Of a stretch of DNA of 54,936 nt, positions 8,859 to 17,470 are shown in pieces (within the stretch, counting starts at the first letter, position 1; each line of letters begins with the position of its first letter). The stretch is from the NCBI GenBank assembly GCA_028286915.1, contig JAQBQQ010000001.1, positions 1 to 54,936 on the forward strand, given 5' to 3'. Both the position numbers and the translations under genes were made by a program. The notes beneath the pieces were generated by a model. It was given only the letters and a program-made list of their open reading frames with translations. It did not search any database and was not told where the DNA came from. Origin of the DNA: Candidatus Peribacteria bacterium. GTDB taxonomy: Bacteria > Patescibacteriota > Gracilibacteria > Peribacterales > Peribacteraceae.

Positions 8859-9149
8859 TTAGATCTTTGATCCTCTGGCCCGTCTTCTGTTGCGCGGGTT
8901 GCGCGGGTTGCCACGCTTGCGCCGGGCAACCGTTGCGTCCGTGTCTTTGACACCTTCTGCCGCGGTGGCAGGCGGTGCCTGTGCGGGCGTGCTGTCCTGA
9001 ACGGGGAGGATTTCCTCCCGGTACACCGGGATCTCTCCGGGGGCATCGATGCCGATGCGCACATGGTTGCCGTCGATCCTGACGATCGAGACCACGATGT
9101 TCCCGTTGATCACGATCTTCTCGTTCAGCTTCCGTGATAGGACAAGCAT
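8859..9149 (-). CDS. csrA: CsrA-family RNA-binding regulator, extended C-terminus
   Basis: Post-transcriptional regulator that binds GGA motifs in mRNA leaders. Residues 1-48 are a full CsrA fold, opening [14 protein letters not shown] and continuing through [17 protein letters not shown], with the RNA-contacting Leu4/Arg6 region and the VYREE strand intact. Residues 49-96 are an unusual tail: an Ala/Pro/Thr linker followed by a very basic [18 protein letters not shown] segment, absent from ordinary 60-70-residue CsrA and likely to add RNA affinity. A good Shine-Dalgarno (TAGGAGA, 8 nt before ATG) and a strong promoter precede it. A paralogue lies just upstream on the same strand. Confidence 0.92.
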   Translation of the reverse strand: MLVLSRKLNEKIVINGNIVVSIVRIDGNHVRIGIDAPGEIPVYREEILPVQDSTPAQAPPATAAEGVKDTDATVARRKRGNPRNPRNRRRARGSKI

Positions 9150-9185
9150 CGTGCCTGTCTCCTATAATGAGAGCCCGACAGCTCC

Positions 9186-9203
9186 ACCGGTGTCCTCACC
9201 GAT
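9186..9203 (-). promoter_or_regulatory. Hairpin with AGGA loop in csrA leader, likely CsrA site
   Basis: In the predicted mRNA leader ATCGGTG-AGGA-CACCGGT forms a 7-bp stem (one U-G pair) presenting AGGA in the loop, the classical CsrA recognition geometry. Other GGA motifs lie just upstream (CCAGGAAA) and in the Shine-Dalgarno itself (TAGGAGA, 9158-9164). Together these suggest autoregulation; the binding is inferred. Confidence 0.5.
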
Positions 9204-9219
9204 TTCCTGGAGCCTCTAC

Positions 9220-9248
9220 AGTATAAAATAGTATTATACTAATATCAA
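9220..9248 (-). promoter_or_regulatory. Promoter of the first csrA gene
   Basis: Minus strand TTGATA (9243-9248), 17-bp spacer, TATACT (9220-9225). The predicted start gives a leader of roughly 60 nt containing the GGA sites described above. Confidence 0.6.
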
Positions 9249-9282
9249 GACATACTTTATTCTAATGTCAAAATTAGCGATC

Positions 9283-9310
9283 AAAAAAACCGGTCTGCAG
9301 GAGACCGGTT
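9283..9310 (-). terminator. Intrinsic terminator of the second csrA gene
   Basis: Arms AACCGGTCT and AGACCGGTT (9 bp) around a 5-nt loop, followed on the minus strand by a T run. It separates the two csrA genes into independent units. Confidence 0.8.
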
Positions 9311-9348
9311 GGTGGCTGATGCATTGTTTCATCAGCCGGATGAACATT

Positions 9349-9558
9349 TTACGCTTCCACTTGGCCTGAAGAGTCGTGCCTGGCCACACCAGCGTTTTCA
9401 CGCTGAATCGCCTCGTACACTTCCTGGCGATGCACGCTGACCTCGATGGGAGCCGCAATGCCCAGGCGGACTTTGTCGCCGCGGATGTCCACCACGGTAA
9501 TGACGATGTCATCACCAATGACGATGCTTTCATCCCGGTGACGGGAAAGAACCAGCAT
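9349..9558 (-). CDS. csrA: CsrA-family RNA-binding regulator, short paralogue
   Basis: A 69-residue CsrA of normal length, opening [18 protein letters not shown] and keeping [22 protein letters not shown]. The start at ATG 9558 is fixed by alignment with the family and by a Shine-Dalgarno (GAAAGGA, 8 nt upstream); the in-frame extension to 9711 has no family counterpart. It differs from its neighbour in many core positions and lacks the basic tail, so the pair is not a recent duplication. Each copy has its own promoter and terminator. Target mRNAs cannot be read here. Confidence 0.9.
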   Translation of the reverse strand: MLVLSRHRDESIVIGDDIVITVVDIRGDKVRLGIAAPIEVSVHRQEVYEAIQRENAGVARHDSSGQVEA

Positions 9559-9639
9559 GTTTAAAGTCCTTTCAATGATGTCACTCAAGGAGCAACGAGC
9601 AACCGCCTGTGCAGCCCAAAGAGCCGACAGGACAGGCAA

Positions 9640-9667
9640 ACTGTACATCAAAACATATATTGAGCAA
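9640..9667 (-). promoter_or_regulatory. Candidate promoter of the short csrA gene
   Basis: Minus strand TTGCTC (9662-9667), 16-bp spacer, TACAGT (9640-9645), about 80 bp upstream of the ATG. Weaker than the promoter of the other copy. Confidence 0.3.
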
Positions 9668-9756
9668 GACAACCGGGTATTCCTGCGCCGGAAAGGCATC
9701 TGGTACAGCACATAGGAGAAATGGTATGCTCAGAGGGAATTTCCTTCTCTATTGTT

Positions 9757-10827
9757 ATGAATTACAACGACATTAAGGCTCTGCTGGGTGAAAAAGCCGA
9801 TATGCTGCTGAACCATGAGTCTTCCACCATCCGTCACGATCAGCTCATACTGCCCGGTCCAAAAACCGCTGAGCAGGTATTTAAGGATTCCGACCGCTCC
9901 AAAGAAGTACAGGAGAATATAAAAGCACTGTATGGCCACGGGCGGCTGGGTGGCACCGGTTACCTGTCTATTTTGCCGGTGGACCAGGGCATTGAGCATT
10001 CGGCCGGTGCATCGTTTGCCAAAAACCCGGAATACTTTGACCCGGAAAACATTGTAAAGCTCGCCATAGAAGGCGGCTGCAATGCAGTGGCGTCTACCAT
10101 TGGCGGGCTGGGAATCGTGGCCAAAAAATATGCCGATAAAATTCCGTTCATCGTAAAGCTCAACCACAACGAACTTCTTACATATCCGAATAAGTCTGAT
10201 CAGATTCTGTTCGGCAGGGCTGAGCAGGCAAAAAATATGGGAGCGCTCGGCGTGGGTGCCACCGTGTATTTCGGCTCACCCGAAAGCGGCCGGCAGATAC
10301 AGGAAGTAACGCGTGAATTCGCCCGCGCCCACGAGCTGGGTCTTTTTACCGTTTTGTGGTGCTACCTGCGGAATCCGGCGTTTAAAACTGATGATGTGGA
10401 TTACCACCTGGCTGCGGATTTAACCGGCCAGGCAAACCACCTGGGCGTCTCTATGGGTGCGGATATCATCAAGCAAAAGCTGCCGGAAAATAATGGCGGC
10501 TTTACCTTTCTTAACACGGAAGAAAGCCCGTACGGCAAACTGGACAAGCGCATGTACTCGGATCTGTCGACGGATCACCCGATTGATCTGACTCGCTACC
10601 AGGTGGCCAACTGTTACATGGGCCGCATTTCTCTTATATCCAGTGGCGGAGCCAGCGGCGAAAACGATTTGCAGCAGGCAGTCATGACTGCCGTTATCAA
10701 CAAGCGTGCCGGCGGTGCCGGCCTTATCTCCGGCCGCAAAGCCTTCCAAAAGCCGCGCGACCAGGGCGTGGAAATTCTGCACGCCATTCAGGATGTATAT
10801 GTATGCAAAGAAGTGACAATAGCCTAA
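9757..10827 (+). CDS. fbaB: Class I fructose-bisphosphate aldolase (FbaB/DhnA type)
   Basis: Splits fructose-1,6-bisphosphate to triose phosphates in glycolysis, or runs in reverse. The 356-residue protein follows E. coli FbaB closely along its length: [26 protein letters not shown], [20 protein letters not shown], and [11 protein letters not shown] leading to the Schiff-base lysine in ADIIKQK, then [17 protein letters not shown] and [17 protein letters not shown] near the end. ATG 9757 ([11 protein letters not shown]) matches the family start; an ATG at 9721 would add 12 unrelated residues. No good Shine-Dalgarno. Convergent with the pyrophosphatase gene across a 24-bp inverted repeat. Confidence 0.95.
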   Translation: MNYNDIKALLGEKADMLLNHESSTIRHDQLILPGPKTAEQVFKDSDRSKEVQENIKALYGHGRLGGTGYLSILPVDQGIEHSAGASFAKNPEYFDPENIVKLAIEGGCNAVASTIGGLGIVAKKYADKIPFIVKLNHNELLTYPNKSDQILFGRAEQAKNMGALGVGATVYFGSPESGRQIQEVTREFARAHELGLFTVLWCYLRNPAFKTDDVDYHLAADLTGQANHLGVSMGADIIKQKLPENNGGFTFLNTEESPYGKLDKRMYSDLSTDHPIDLTRYQVANCYMGRISLISSGGASGENDLQQAVMTAVINKRAGGAGLISGRKAFQKPRDQGVEILHAIQDVYVCKEVTIA

Positions 10828-10832
10828 CTATT

Positions 10833-10915
10833 AAATTCCAAGCACTAAATTCCAAACAATATCAGGCTTTCAAGGCCGATAACATTTGGAATTTGGAATT
10901 TAGTGCTTGGAATTT
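10833..10915. repeat. 24-bp perfect inverted repeat between convergent genes
   Basis: The left arm at 10833-10856 (AAATTCCAAGCACTAAATTC and four more bases) is the exact complement of 10892-10915; an extra TTTGGAA unit precedes the right arm. The right arm abuts the stop codon of the pyrophosphatase gene. Its position between converging stops fits a bidirectional terminator, but it is A/T-rich and has a 35-nt spacer, so it may be a dispersed repeat serving that role. Confidence 0.75.
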
Positions 10916-11437
10916 TTATTTTTTGCCTGCTTCCACTGCTGCCATGATCGCCTTGGATGCATCTTCGCGGCCGAGGATATTTTTGATTTTCACCCACTTG
11001 CCATCTTCCAGCGTTTTGTAGTTGGAGAAAAAGTGTTTGATTTTCCTCTGAGTGGCTTCATCCAGGTCGGCAAGTTCTTCTATGTGTGCGTACATGGGGT
11101 CCACTTTTTTATGCGGTACTGCCAGGATCTTGGTATCCAGACCGCTCTCATCTTCCATTTCCAGCATGCCGATGGGGCGGGCCAGAATAACGCAGCCGGG
11201 AACTACCGGCTTTTCCGAAATAAGCATGACATCCAGCGGGTCGCCGTCATCGGACATGGTGTGCGGAATAAAGCCGTAATTGAACGGAAAGAACATGGCC
11301 GTATGTACGAAGCGATCAACAAAAATGAGACCGGTTTCTTTATGAAGTTCATATTTAATGGAAGAACCTTCCGGGATCTCTATAACAACGTGTATTTCGT
11401 CGGGTGGCGTGCCGATGGAAAGTTTGTCCAGATTCAT
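10916..11437 (-). CDS. ppa: Inorganic pyrophosphatase (family I)
   Basis: Hydrolyses pyrophosphate to phosphate, pulling biosynthetic reactions forward. 173 residues, the normal length for soluble family I enzymes. The signature DDGDPLDVM (catalytic Asp triad) follows the conserved FPFNYGFIPHT segment, and substrate-binding residues appear in KYELHKETG near the start and in HFFSNYKTLEDGKWVKI near the end. Start at ATG 11437; no Shine-Dalgarno visible. Divergent from the large prepilin-like gene that follows. Confidence 0.96.
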   Translation of the reverse strand: MNLDKLSIGTPPDEIHVVIEIPEGSSIKYELHKETGLIFVDRFVHTAMFFPFNYGFIPHTMSDDGDPLDVMLISEKPVVPGCVILARPIGMLEMEDESGLDTKILAVPHKKVDPMYAHIEELADLDEATQRKIKHFFSNYKTLEDGKWVKIKNILGREDASKAIMAAVEAGKK

Positions 11438-11535
11438 AGGACGGGCACTGTAGCCTATAGGAGCTCTGATTTCCAGCCTGTTTTACCCGGACTTGAGACT
11501 AAAATCCTCATACGGTGCCTATTTGGAAGAGTGTC

Positions 11536-11564
11536 TGGTCATTAGGCGGCTTTTTTGCTATAAT
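11536..11564 (+). promoter_or_regulatory. Promoter of the FN3/LamG prepilin-like gene
   Basis: TGGTCA, 17-bp spacer, perfect TATAAT (11559-11564). The ATG starts 14 bp after the -10 box, so the leader would be about 8 nt. T6G, TATAATAAG and AGA around the box recur almost unchanged upstream of the Calx-beta prepilin-like gene. Confidence 0.55.
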
Positions 11565-11578
11565 AAGGAGAAAACATT

Positions 11579-14500
11579 ATGTCAGGTCATACCAACATTT
11601 CTTTCTGGCAACGCCTCACGATGCAAAAAGGATTCACACTTCTCGAGCTGCTGGTTTCGGTGGGCATTATCGGCGCACTGGCCAGCATCACCGTTGTTGC
11701 CATTGGTCCGCGCAAGATTCTCCTCGCCGCTCACGACCGTGAGCGGAGCCATCAGGCACTGGAACTGTCCAAAGCTCGCACGCAAAAACAGATTGATGCG
11801 AGCGACTGGGTGGACACTCCGCCGTTGCCGGATGGCCATGCCAATGCGGTACCAATTTGCGAGCCGGGCATGACACGCGACTCCAGCTGCATCAATTTGG
11901 ATTATTTGATTCCGGACTATCTGGCTGCGTTCAAAAAGGACAACGTGGAACCGTGCGGCTATCTTGGCTACGAAATTTTTAAGGAAAGCGGAAAAATTAT
12001 GATACTGCCGAAGTACCTGGGGAAAATGGCAGGCGATTCGGCAACGCGCACCTGTATAACAGATACGATTGCGCCGGAAATTACGAATGTTGTATCCGAT
12101 GCTGAAAATTTTGGTAATCCAAAAATTACCTGGGACACAGATGAACCCTCCACAACTCAAGTGGAATACGGGCTCACAACTTCTTACGGCAATGTGACGA
12201 CTCTTAAGGATTACGGCGATAATCTTGTTTCTGCTCATGAGGCAACGCTCGAAGGACTGCTTGGCTATACCCAATATCATTATCGGGTGAAATCACGGGA
12301 TAACGCCGGTAATTTGGGCCACTCCATAGATTATACTTTTACAACCACTGATACGACTCCTCCGGTTATAACAGCAGTTGTCTCAAATTCTATCACCGAT
12401 GGCGGCGCCACATTCACGTGGACAACGGATGAACCTTCCCGTTCCCAGGTTGAATACTGGGTTGAGTTTTTCCCTCACGATTATTTTCCATCGAGCCCCA
12501 CTCAGATTCTGACAATAGACCATACGGTAACTGTTACGGGGCTTTTACCGGATACCGCGTATTCATTTAACGTGGGTTCACGTGATGCAAAATCAAACTT
12601 CAGCAAATCAGCTGATTTTCCTTTCCGCACGTTGCCGGATATTACGCCACCTTCCATCTCTGCCATTACGACATCCAATATTACCTCTTCGGATGTCACC
12701 GTTTCGTGGAAGACAAATGAAGCTTCCACCACGCGCATTGAGTACGGCACCACTACTGCCTATGATACCCCTACCACATTGAGCGGCGCCAAAGTTACCA
12801 CGCACAGCCAGGTGATAACCGGCCTGCAGGCGGAAACACTGTACCACTACCGCGTAAAATCCATGGACGCATCCGGCAATGAGGCGGTATCCGACGACCA
12901 GACCGTCTACGTTCACGATGTCACTACGCCGACTTTGAGCCCGATTGCCATCAATAATAATACCGGTACCAGCGCCCTCCTTACCTGGACGACCGGCGAA
13001 AACAGCAACACGCAGCTGGAATACGGCACTACCACCAGCTACGGAACCACCACCACACTGGTATCCACACCGACTCTAAACCACAGCGTGCAGCTGACAA
13101 ATTTAACCCAGAACACGCTGTACTATATTCGCGCCAAATCGTATGACGCTGCCAGCAATATGGGGACCATGACCGGCAGCTTTACCAGTACGAATTTGAG
13201 CCCGGTGCTCTCCGGCATAAGCGTGACACCTACGGCCTATAATAGCGCATTCACCTGGACGACCAATAAATTTGCCGATACACAGCTGGAATACGGCACC
13301 ACGACAAGTTATGGAACGATTCCAGGGAATCTTTCCACGCTGGTTAAAACGCCACACAGTATTACCGCTCCAAGCCTGAGTGCCAATACGCTGTATTACT
13401 ACAAAATTTCATCCAAAGATGCCAATAACTATACCGGCATCTCTACCGGTACTTTTACAACATCCCCGGCACCGGCCCAAAGTCTGGTGGCTCAATGGAC
13501 ATTTGATGAAGCGACCGGCACCACGGCAGCCGATGGAACTGGTAATGGTAATACAGCCACACATACCAGCGGGCCGACGAGCTCAGCGGTGGTTGCACCT
13601 ATTGGCGCAACGAACACGAACAGCCGATTATATAATGGCAGTAACTATACAACGACGCCTAACCTTCGTAAGTACTTTGCCGATGAATCGGTAACTATTT
13701 CGGCCTGGTTTTACCCGACTGCCGGCGGCGTGATTATTTCTGAAACAGGCGACAATACCGCCGGCAGCAATGTCTGGCATAACAGCCAGATAGAAGTGCT
13801 TGGCACCGGACAGGTAAAAGTGAGTGTCTATGCATTGACGGCCATTTCTGTTGGCAACGTCAGCTTTAACACCTGGAACCATGTAGCAGTGCGCTACCTT
13901 AAGACGGGAGCCACTACCGGACAGCTCTCGGGCTTCCTGAATGGCGTGAAGGCAACAACTGTCATAAGTGGTGACCGCCAGGCGCCATGGGAAAGTAATA
14001 ATACACTATACTACGGAATTGGCCGGGCAGACGGTACCCATATGGGAGACGGCACCGGCTTTAACGGGAATATTGATGAAGTGCACATTTTTAACTACGC
14101 CCGGTCGGATGCCGAAATACAGGCCGAGGCGGCAAATGCAACCTTTGATACAACTCCGCCAACGCTTTCCAATGTGCGGCTGTTAAATAATTATGGTACC
14201 AGTATTTCTCTTGTCTGGGATGCCAGCGAACCGGTAACAACGCAGCGCATTGCGTATGGCATTGGTAATTACAATACGTTTACCACGACAGGAACAACGC
14301 TCAATACCCTCGGCCTCAGCCAGACAATCTCCAACCCTGCCCTTACACCCGGCACAGTCTACCAATACAGACTGGAATCCAAAGACGGCGCCAAGAATCT
14401 GGGAACCCTTATCGGAACATTCACTACCGCCGCGGATACGTTCGGCGCTACATTTACCGGCCCAAGCGGCGCTCCAACGGCATCTGGAGGTATTCTTACC

Positions 14501-16927
14501 TGGACGACCAACGAACCTGCCAACACTCAGGTGGAGTACGGTACTTCAACGCTCTACGGTACATCATCGCCTCTTATAAATACTCTTACATATTCACACA
14601 CAGTGGTATTACAGGGGCTCAACCCCGGAACTCAATACAATTTTCGCGTAAAAGCAATGGATGCCAACGGTAATCCCAGCGTATCCGGTAACGCCGTCTT
14701 TACACCCGACAATACGCCGCCGGTCATCACCAATGTGGTGCCCACCATGATTAACAGTACCACTGCAAATATTTCCTGGACTACAACCGGCGATACATCC
14801 AACAGTATTGTGGACTACGGCACCACTGTCTCCTATGGCTCATCACCAAGTAATGCTGCCAATGTCACAAACCACAGTCTGAATATTACGGTTGTAACAA
14901 ACCAGACGTATCATTTCCGCGTACGATCCAGAGATATTGCCGGCAACACGGGAACATCTTCTGACTATTCCTTTATAGCGGATTTTACGGCGCCCACTCT
15001 TACAGCCGGGCCAACCGTCACATCCACCGACGGTGTCCACGCAACTATAACCTGGACCACCAATGAAGTATCCGACACTCAAATGGATTACGGTGCGACG
15101 ACAGGCTATGGAACACCTTCCACGCTGAATACCACCATGGTGACATCGCACAGCGTGGTACTCTCCAGCCTGAGTGCCAATACCCTGTATCACTTCCGCG
15201 TAAAGTCGCGTGACCCGACTGGGAACCTGTTTACCTCCGGCGACTATACGTTTACCACCGTGGATACAACGCCGCCGATTCTCTCGGCGCGTACCGCTAC
15301 CGTAACCAGTGATACCAGCGCCACTATTTCGTGGACGACACAGGAAGATTCCACGACTCAGGTAGAGTATGGACCAACGTCTGCATACGGGAACCAGACA
15401 AGCCTGGACACGACGCTTGCACCAAACCATAGCCAAAACCTTACCGGGCTGATGCCGAATACCACCTACCATTTTCATGTAAAATCACGCGATGCCGCCG
15501 GAAATACGTCTACGTCTCCCGATGAAACATTCACCACGACAGATACCACCGGCCCGACGATTTCCAATATGACAGCCCATACCATTACCGATGTCCGTGC
15601 CACCATTTCCTGGACGACATCCGAGGCGGCAGGCACGGTTGTGGATTACGGTACCTCTACAAGTTACGGCCTCACGGCCAGCACCACAGAAAGCGCGACG
15701 TCACACTCACAGCTCCTCACAGGGCTTGCGCCAAACAACACCTACTATTACCGCGTTCGAAGTACCGACAGCGCAGGCAATGAAACCATTGCGCCCGGTG
15801 ATTCCTTCAGCACACTTCTGGATGTGACGCCGCCGGTTATTTCGGGCGTGGCTTCCTCTGCCATTACCGAAAGCAGCGCCGTTATTTCCTGGACCACCAA
15901 CGAAGGGGCGGACGGGCAGATCGATTACGGCACCACTACAAGCTATGGCAGCCAGACGACACTCAGCGGCGCCATGACATTGTCGCATCAACAGTCTTTG
16001 GGCGGGCTCAGCGTGAATACGCTCTACCACTACCGTGTCCGTTCACGCGATTCACATAACAATCTTTCCGTCTCTGCGGATGCCACTATTACCACTGTCG
16101 ATACCACTGCCCCGGTTATTAGTGCCGTGGCTTCCGCTGTGCCAAACGACACAACCGCCACCATTACCTGGACGACCAATGAAGTAAGCAACAGCCAGGT
16201 TGAGTACGGTACCACAACCAGCTACGGAACGTATGGCACCATCAATGCCAGTATGGTGACGAACCACAACCAGAGCCTTACGGGTCTTGCGCCCAATACC
16301 AAATATTACTACAACGTGAAATCACGCGACCCGGCCGGTTTCCTTACGACATCGGCAGGCTTTCTCTTTATTACCGACGTCACGCCGCCGGTTTTAATAA
16401 ACATCGCATCCGGCACCCTTACCACAAACAGCGCCACTATTACCTGGTCTACCGATGAGCCGGCCGACAGCGTGGTGGAATACGGTACCAGCGCCGGCAG
16501 CTACCCCAACACTTCCACGCCTAACAGCACGTTGTCTATTACCAAGACTCACCTGCTGTCCGGCCTGGCAAACAACACCACGTATTACTACCGCGTGAAA
16601 TCCCATGATGAAGCCGGCAACCTGGCTACGTCCGCGGAAAAAACCTTCTCCACAGATGTCACGCCGCCGACAATCTCGGCCGCCAGTGCAACCCCCGATT
16701 CCGCAACCGCCACTATTACGTGGACCACCAATGAAGTTGCCGGTACCAGTGTGGATTACGGCACGGCCGGCTATACGCAAAATGCCGCCACCGCCGGCAA
16801 CAGTACACTGCACACGCAAACTCTTAGCGGTCTTACGCCTGCCACCCCGTACATGTACAGAATAACGACCACGGACCCGGCCGGAAATACGTCGACCTCC
16901 ACCGGAACATTTACGACGAATCCGTAA
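11579..16927 (+). CDS. Giant prepilin-like surface protein with FN3 repeats and a LamG domain
   Basis: Probable cell-surface adhesin assembled or anchored through a type IV pilin-like stem. Residues 1-18 form a prepilin leader ending in Gly, then FTLLELLVSVGIIGALASI with Glu at mature position 5. A globular module with four cysteines (about 93-167; PIC, CINLD, CGYLGY, RTC) is shared with two other proteins in this window. Fifteen fibronectin-III-like repeats follow, each with a WTTNE...VEYGTTTSYG signature: five before and ten after a LamG/concanavalin-like domain at about 634-855 (WTFDEATG, VTISAWFYP, WNHVAVRY, NIDEVHIFNYA). ATG 11579 gives an 18-residue leader; ATG 11621 is an alternative. 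The AAGGAG before the ATG may lie upstream of the transcript start. Confidence 0.9.
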   Translation: MSGHTNISFWQRLTMQKGFTLLELLVSVGIIGALASITVVAIGPRKILLAAHDRERSHQALELSKARTQKQIDASDWVDTPPLPDGHANAVPICEPGMTRDSSCINLDYLIPDYLAAFKKDNVEPCGYLGYEIFKESGKIMILPKYLGKMAGDSATRTCITDTIAPEITNVVSDAENFGNPKITWDTDEPSTTQVEYGLTTSYGNVTTLKDYGDNLVSAHEATLEGLLGYTQYHYRVKSRDNAGNLGHSIDYTFTTTDTTPPVITAVVSNSITDGGATFTWTTDEPSRSQVEYWVEFFPHDYFPSSPTQILTIDHTVTVTGLLPDTAYSFNVGSRDAKSNFSKSADFPFRTLPDITPPSISAITTSNITSSDVTVSWKTNEASTTRIEYGTTTAYDTPTTLSGAKVTTHSQVITGLQAETLYHYRVKSMDASGNEAVSDDQTVYVHDVTTPTLSPIAINNNTGTSALLTWTTGENSNTQLEYGTTTSYGTTTTLVSTPTLNHSVQLTNLTQNTLYYIRAKSYDAASNMGTMTGSFTSTNLSPVLSGISVTPTAYNSAFTWTTNKFADTQLEYGTTTSYGTIPGNLSTLVKTPHSITAPSLSANTLYYYKISSKDANNYTGISTGTFTTSPAPAQSLVAQWTFDEATGTTAADGTGNGNTATHTSGPTSSAVVAPIGATNTNSRLYNGSNYTTTPNLRKYFADESVTISAWFYPTAGGVIISETGDNTAGSNVWHNSQIEVLGTGQVKVSVYALTAISVGNVSFNTWNHVAVRYLKTGATTGQLSGFLNGVKATTVISGDRQAPWESNNTLYYGIGRADGTHMGDGTGFNGNIDEVHIFNYARSDAEIQAEAANATFDTTPPTLSNVRLLNNYGTSISLVWDASEPVTTQRIAYGIGNYNTFTTTGTTLNTLGLSQTISNPALTPGTVYQYRLESKDGAKNLGTLIGTFTTAADTFGATFTGPSGAPTASGGILTWTTNEPANTQVEYGTSTLYGTSSPLINTLTYSHTVVLQGLNPGTQYNFRVKAMDANGNPSVSGNAVFTPDNTPPVITNVVPTMINSTTANISWTTTGDTSNSIVDYGTTVSYGSSPSNAANVTNHSLNITVVTNQTYHFRVRSRDIAGNTGTSSDYSFIADFTAPTLTAGPTVTSTDGVHATITWTTNEVSDTQMDYGATTGYGTPSTLNTTMVTSHSVVLSSLSANTLYHFRVKSRDPTGNLFTSGDYTFTTVDTTPPILSARTATVTSDTSATISWTTQEDSTTQVEYGPTSAYGNQTSLDTTLAPNHSQNLTGLMPNTTYHFHVKSRDAAGNTSTSPDETFTTTDTTGPTISNMTAHTITDVRATISWTTSEAAGTVVDYGTSTSYGLTASTTESATSHSQLLTGLAPNNTYYYRVRSTDSAGNETIAPGDSFSTLLDVTPPVISGVASSAITESSAVISWTTNEGADGQIDYGTTTSYGSQTTLSGAMTLSHQQSLGGLSVNTLYHYRVRSRDSHNNLSVSADATITTVDTTAPVISAVASAVPNDTTATITWTTNEVSNSQVEYGTTTSYGTYGTINASMVTNHNQSLTGLAPNTKYYYNVKSRDPAGFLTTSAGFLFITDVTPPVLINIASGTLTTNSATITWSTDEPADSVVEYGTSAGSYPNTSTPNSTLSITKTHLLSGLANNTTYYYRVKSHDEAGNLATSAEKTFSTDVTPPTISAASATPDSATATITWTTNEVAGTSVDYGTAGYTQNAATAGNSTLHTQTLSGLTPATPYMYRITTTDPAGNTSTSTGTFTTNP

Positions 16928-16967
16928 AAAGCCAAGGCGTGAAGCACTGCCGGTTTGCCTGATGATT

Positions 16968-17372
16968 CTATTCGCCGGCTGCTTTTTGCCTTAGCTGCTT
17001 TACGTCACTACGCTGCTTTTTATCGGCCAGTACTTTTTGTTTTGACCGCCGGGAACGACGCTGCTTCTGCCTGGCGACTTTAAAATCACGCTTGGCCAAT
17101 TCCGATTGCGCACCCAGTTTTCGCTCCTCCGCGCGGAGAATCAGCAGCTTGTACGCACCCAGACGATTCCGGTACTGCTCACGGTGTTTCTGATACCGGA
17201 TATCTATTTCCAGCGGCGGATATACAAGCTGCACGCAGCTGGCCGTCTTATTGATTTTCTGGCCGCCATGCCCGCTGCCGCGAATAAAACGTTCCTCAAT
17301 CCGGGCAGGATCCATATCCAATGCAAGCGCACGTTTTACCAGTGCCGGCGACAAATCGGGAGGAAATGGCAT
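16968..17372 (-). CDS. Small GGQ-domain release-factor-like protein
   Basis: A 134-residue protein with only the peptidyl-tRNA hydrolysis domain of class I release factors: RGSGHGGQKINKTASCV at about 31-47 holds the catalytic GGQ, and the C-terminus is a long basic helix rich in Lys/Arg (KQRRSRRSKQK). It lacks stop-codon recognition domains, so it resembles ribosome-rescue factors of the ArfB/YaeJ and C12orf65 type; a basic tail is used by those proteins to enter the empty mRNA channel. Function in rescue is inferred. The ATG lies 6 nt past a TATAAT box, so the mRNA is probably leaderless. Divergent from zwf. Confidence 0.85.
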   Translation of the reverse strand: MPFPPDLSPALVKRALALDMDPARIEERFIRGSGHGGQKINKTASCVQLVYPPLEIDIRYQKHREQYRNRLGAYKLLILRAEERKLGAQSELAKRDFKVARQKQRRSRRSKQKVLADKKQRSDVKQLRQKAAGE

Positions 17373-17378
17373 TCATAT

Positions 17379-17384
17379 ATTATA
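17379..17384 (-). promoter_or_regulatory. -10 box giving a leaderless transcript
   Basis: Perfect TATAAT on the minus strand with only 6 bp between it and the ATG at 17372. No clear -35 was found. Confidence 0.45.
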
Positions 17385-17470
17385 CTGTATGTACGGATAC
17401 TTTACTATATGTCCACCTGCTCAGGTGAGCCCTACCAATCCGGTAGTACCGGGTCTACAATTACGTGCGT

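Noticed and set aside
11565-11570. AAGGAG before the FN3/LamG gene as proof of a ribosome site
   Set aside because: It lies 1-6 bp after the TATAAT box, probably upstream of the transcript start, and the same position in the sister promoter reads AAGCAG.
11579-16927. Phage tail fibre or secreted chitinase-like enzyme as alternatives for the FN3/LamG protein
   Set aside because: The prepilin N-terminus is clear, no catalytic domain is present, and no phage structural genes are nearby.
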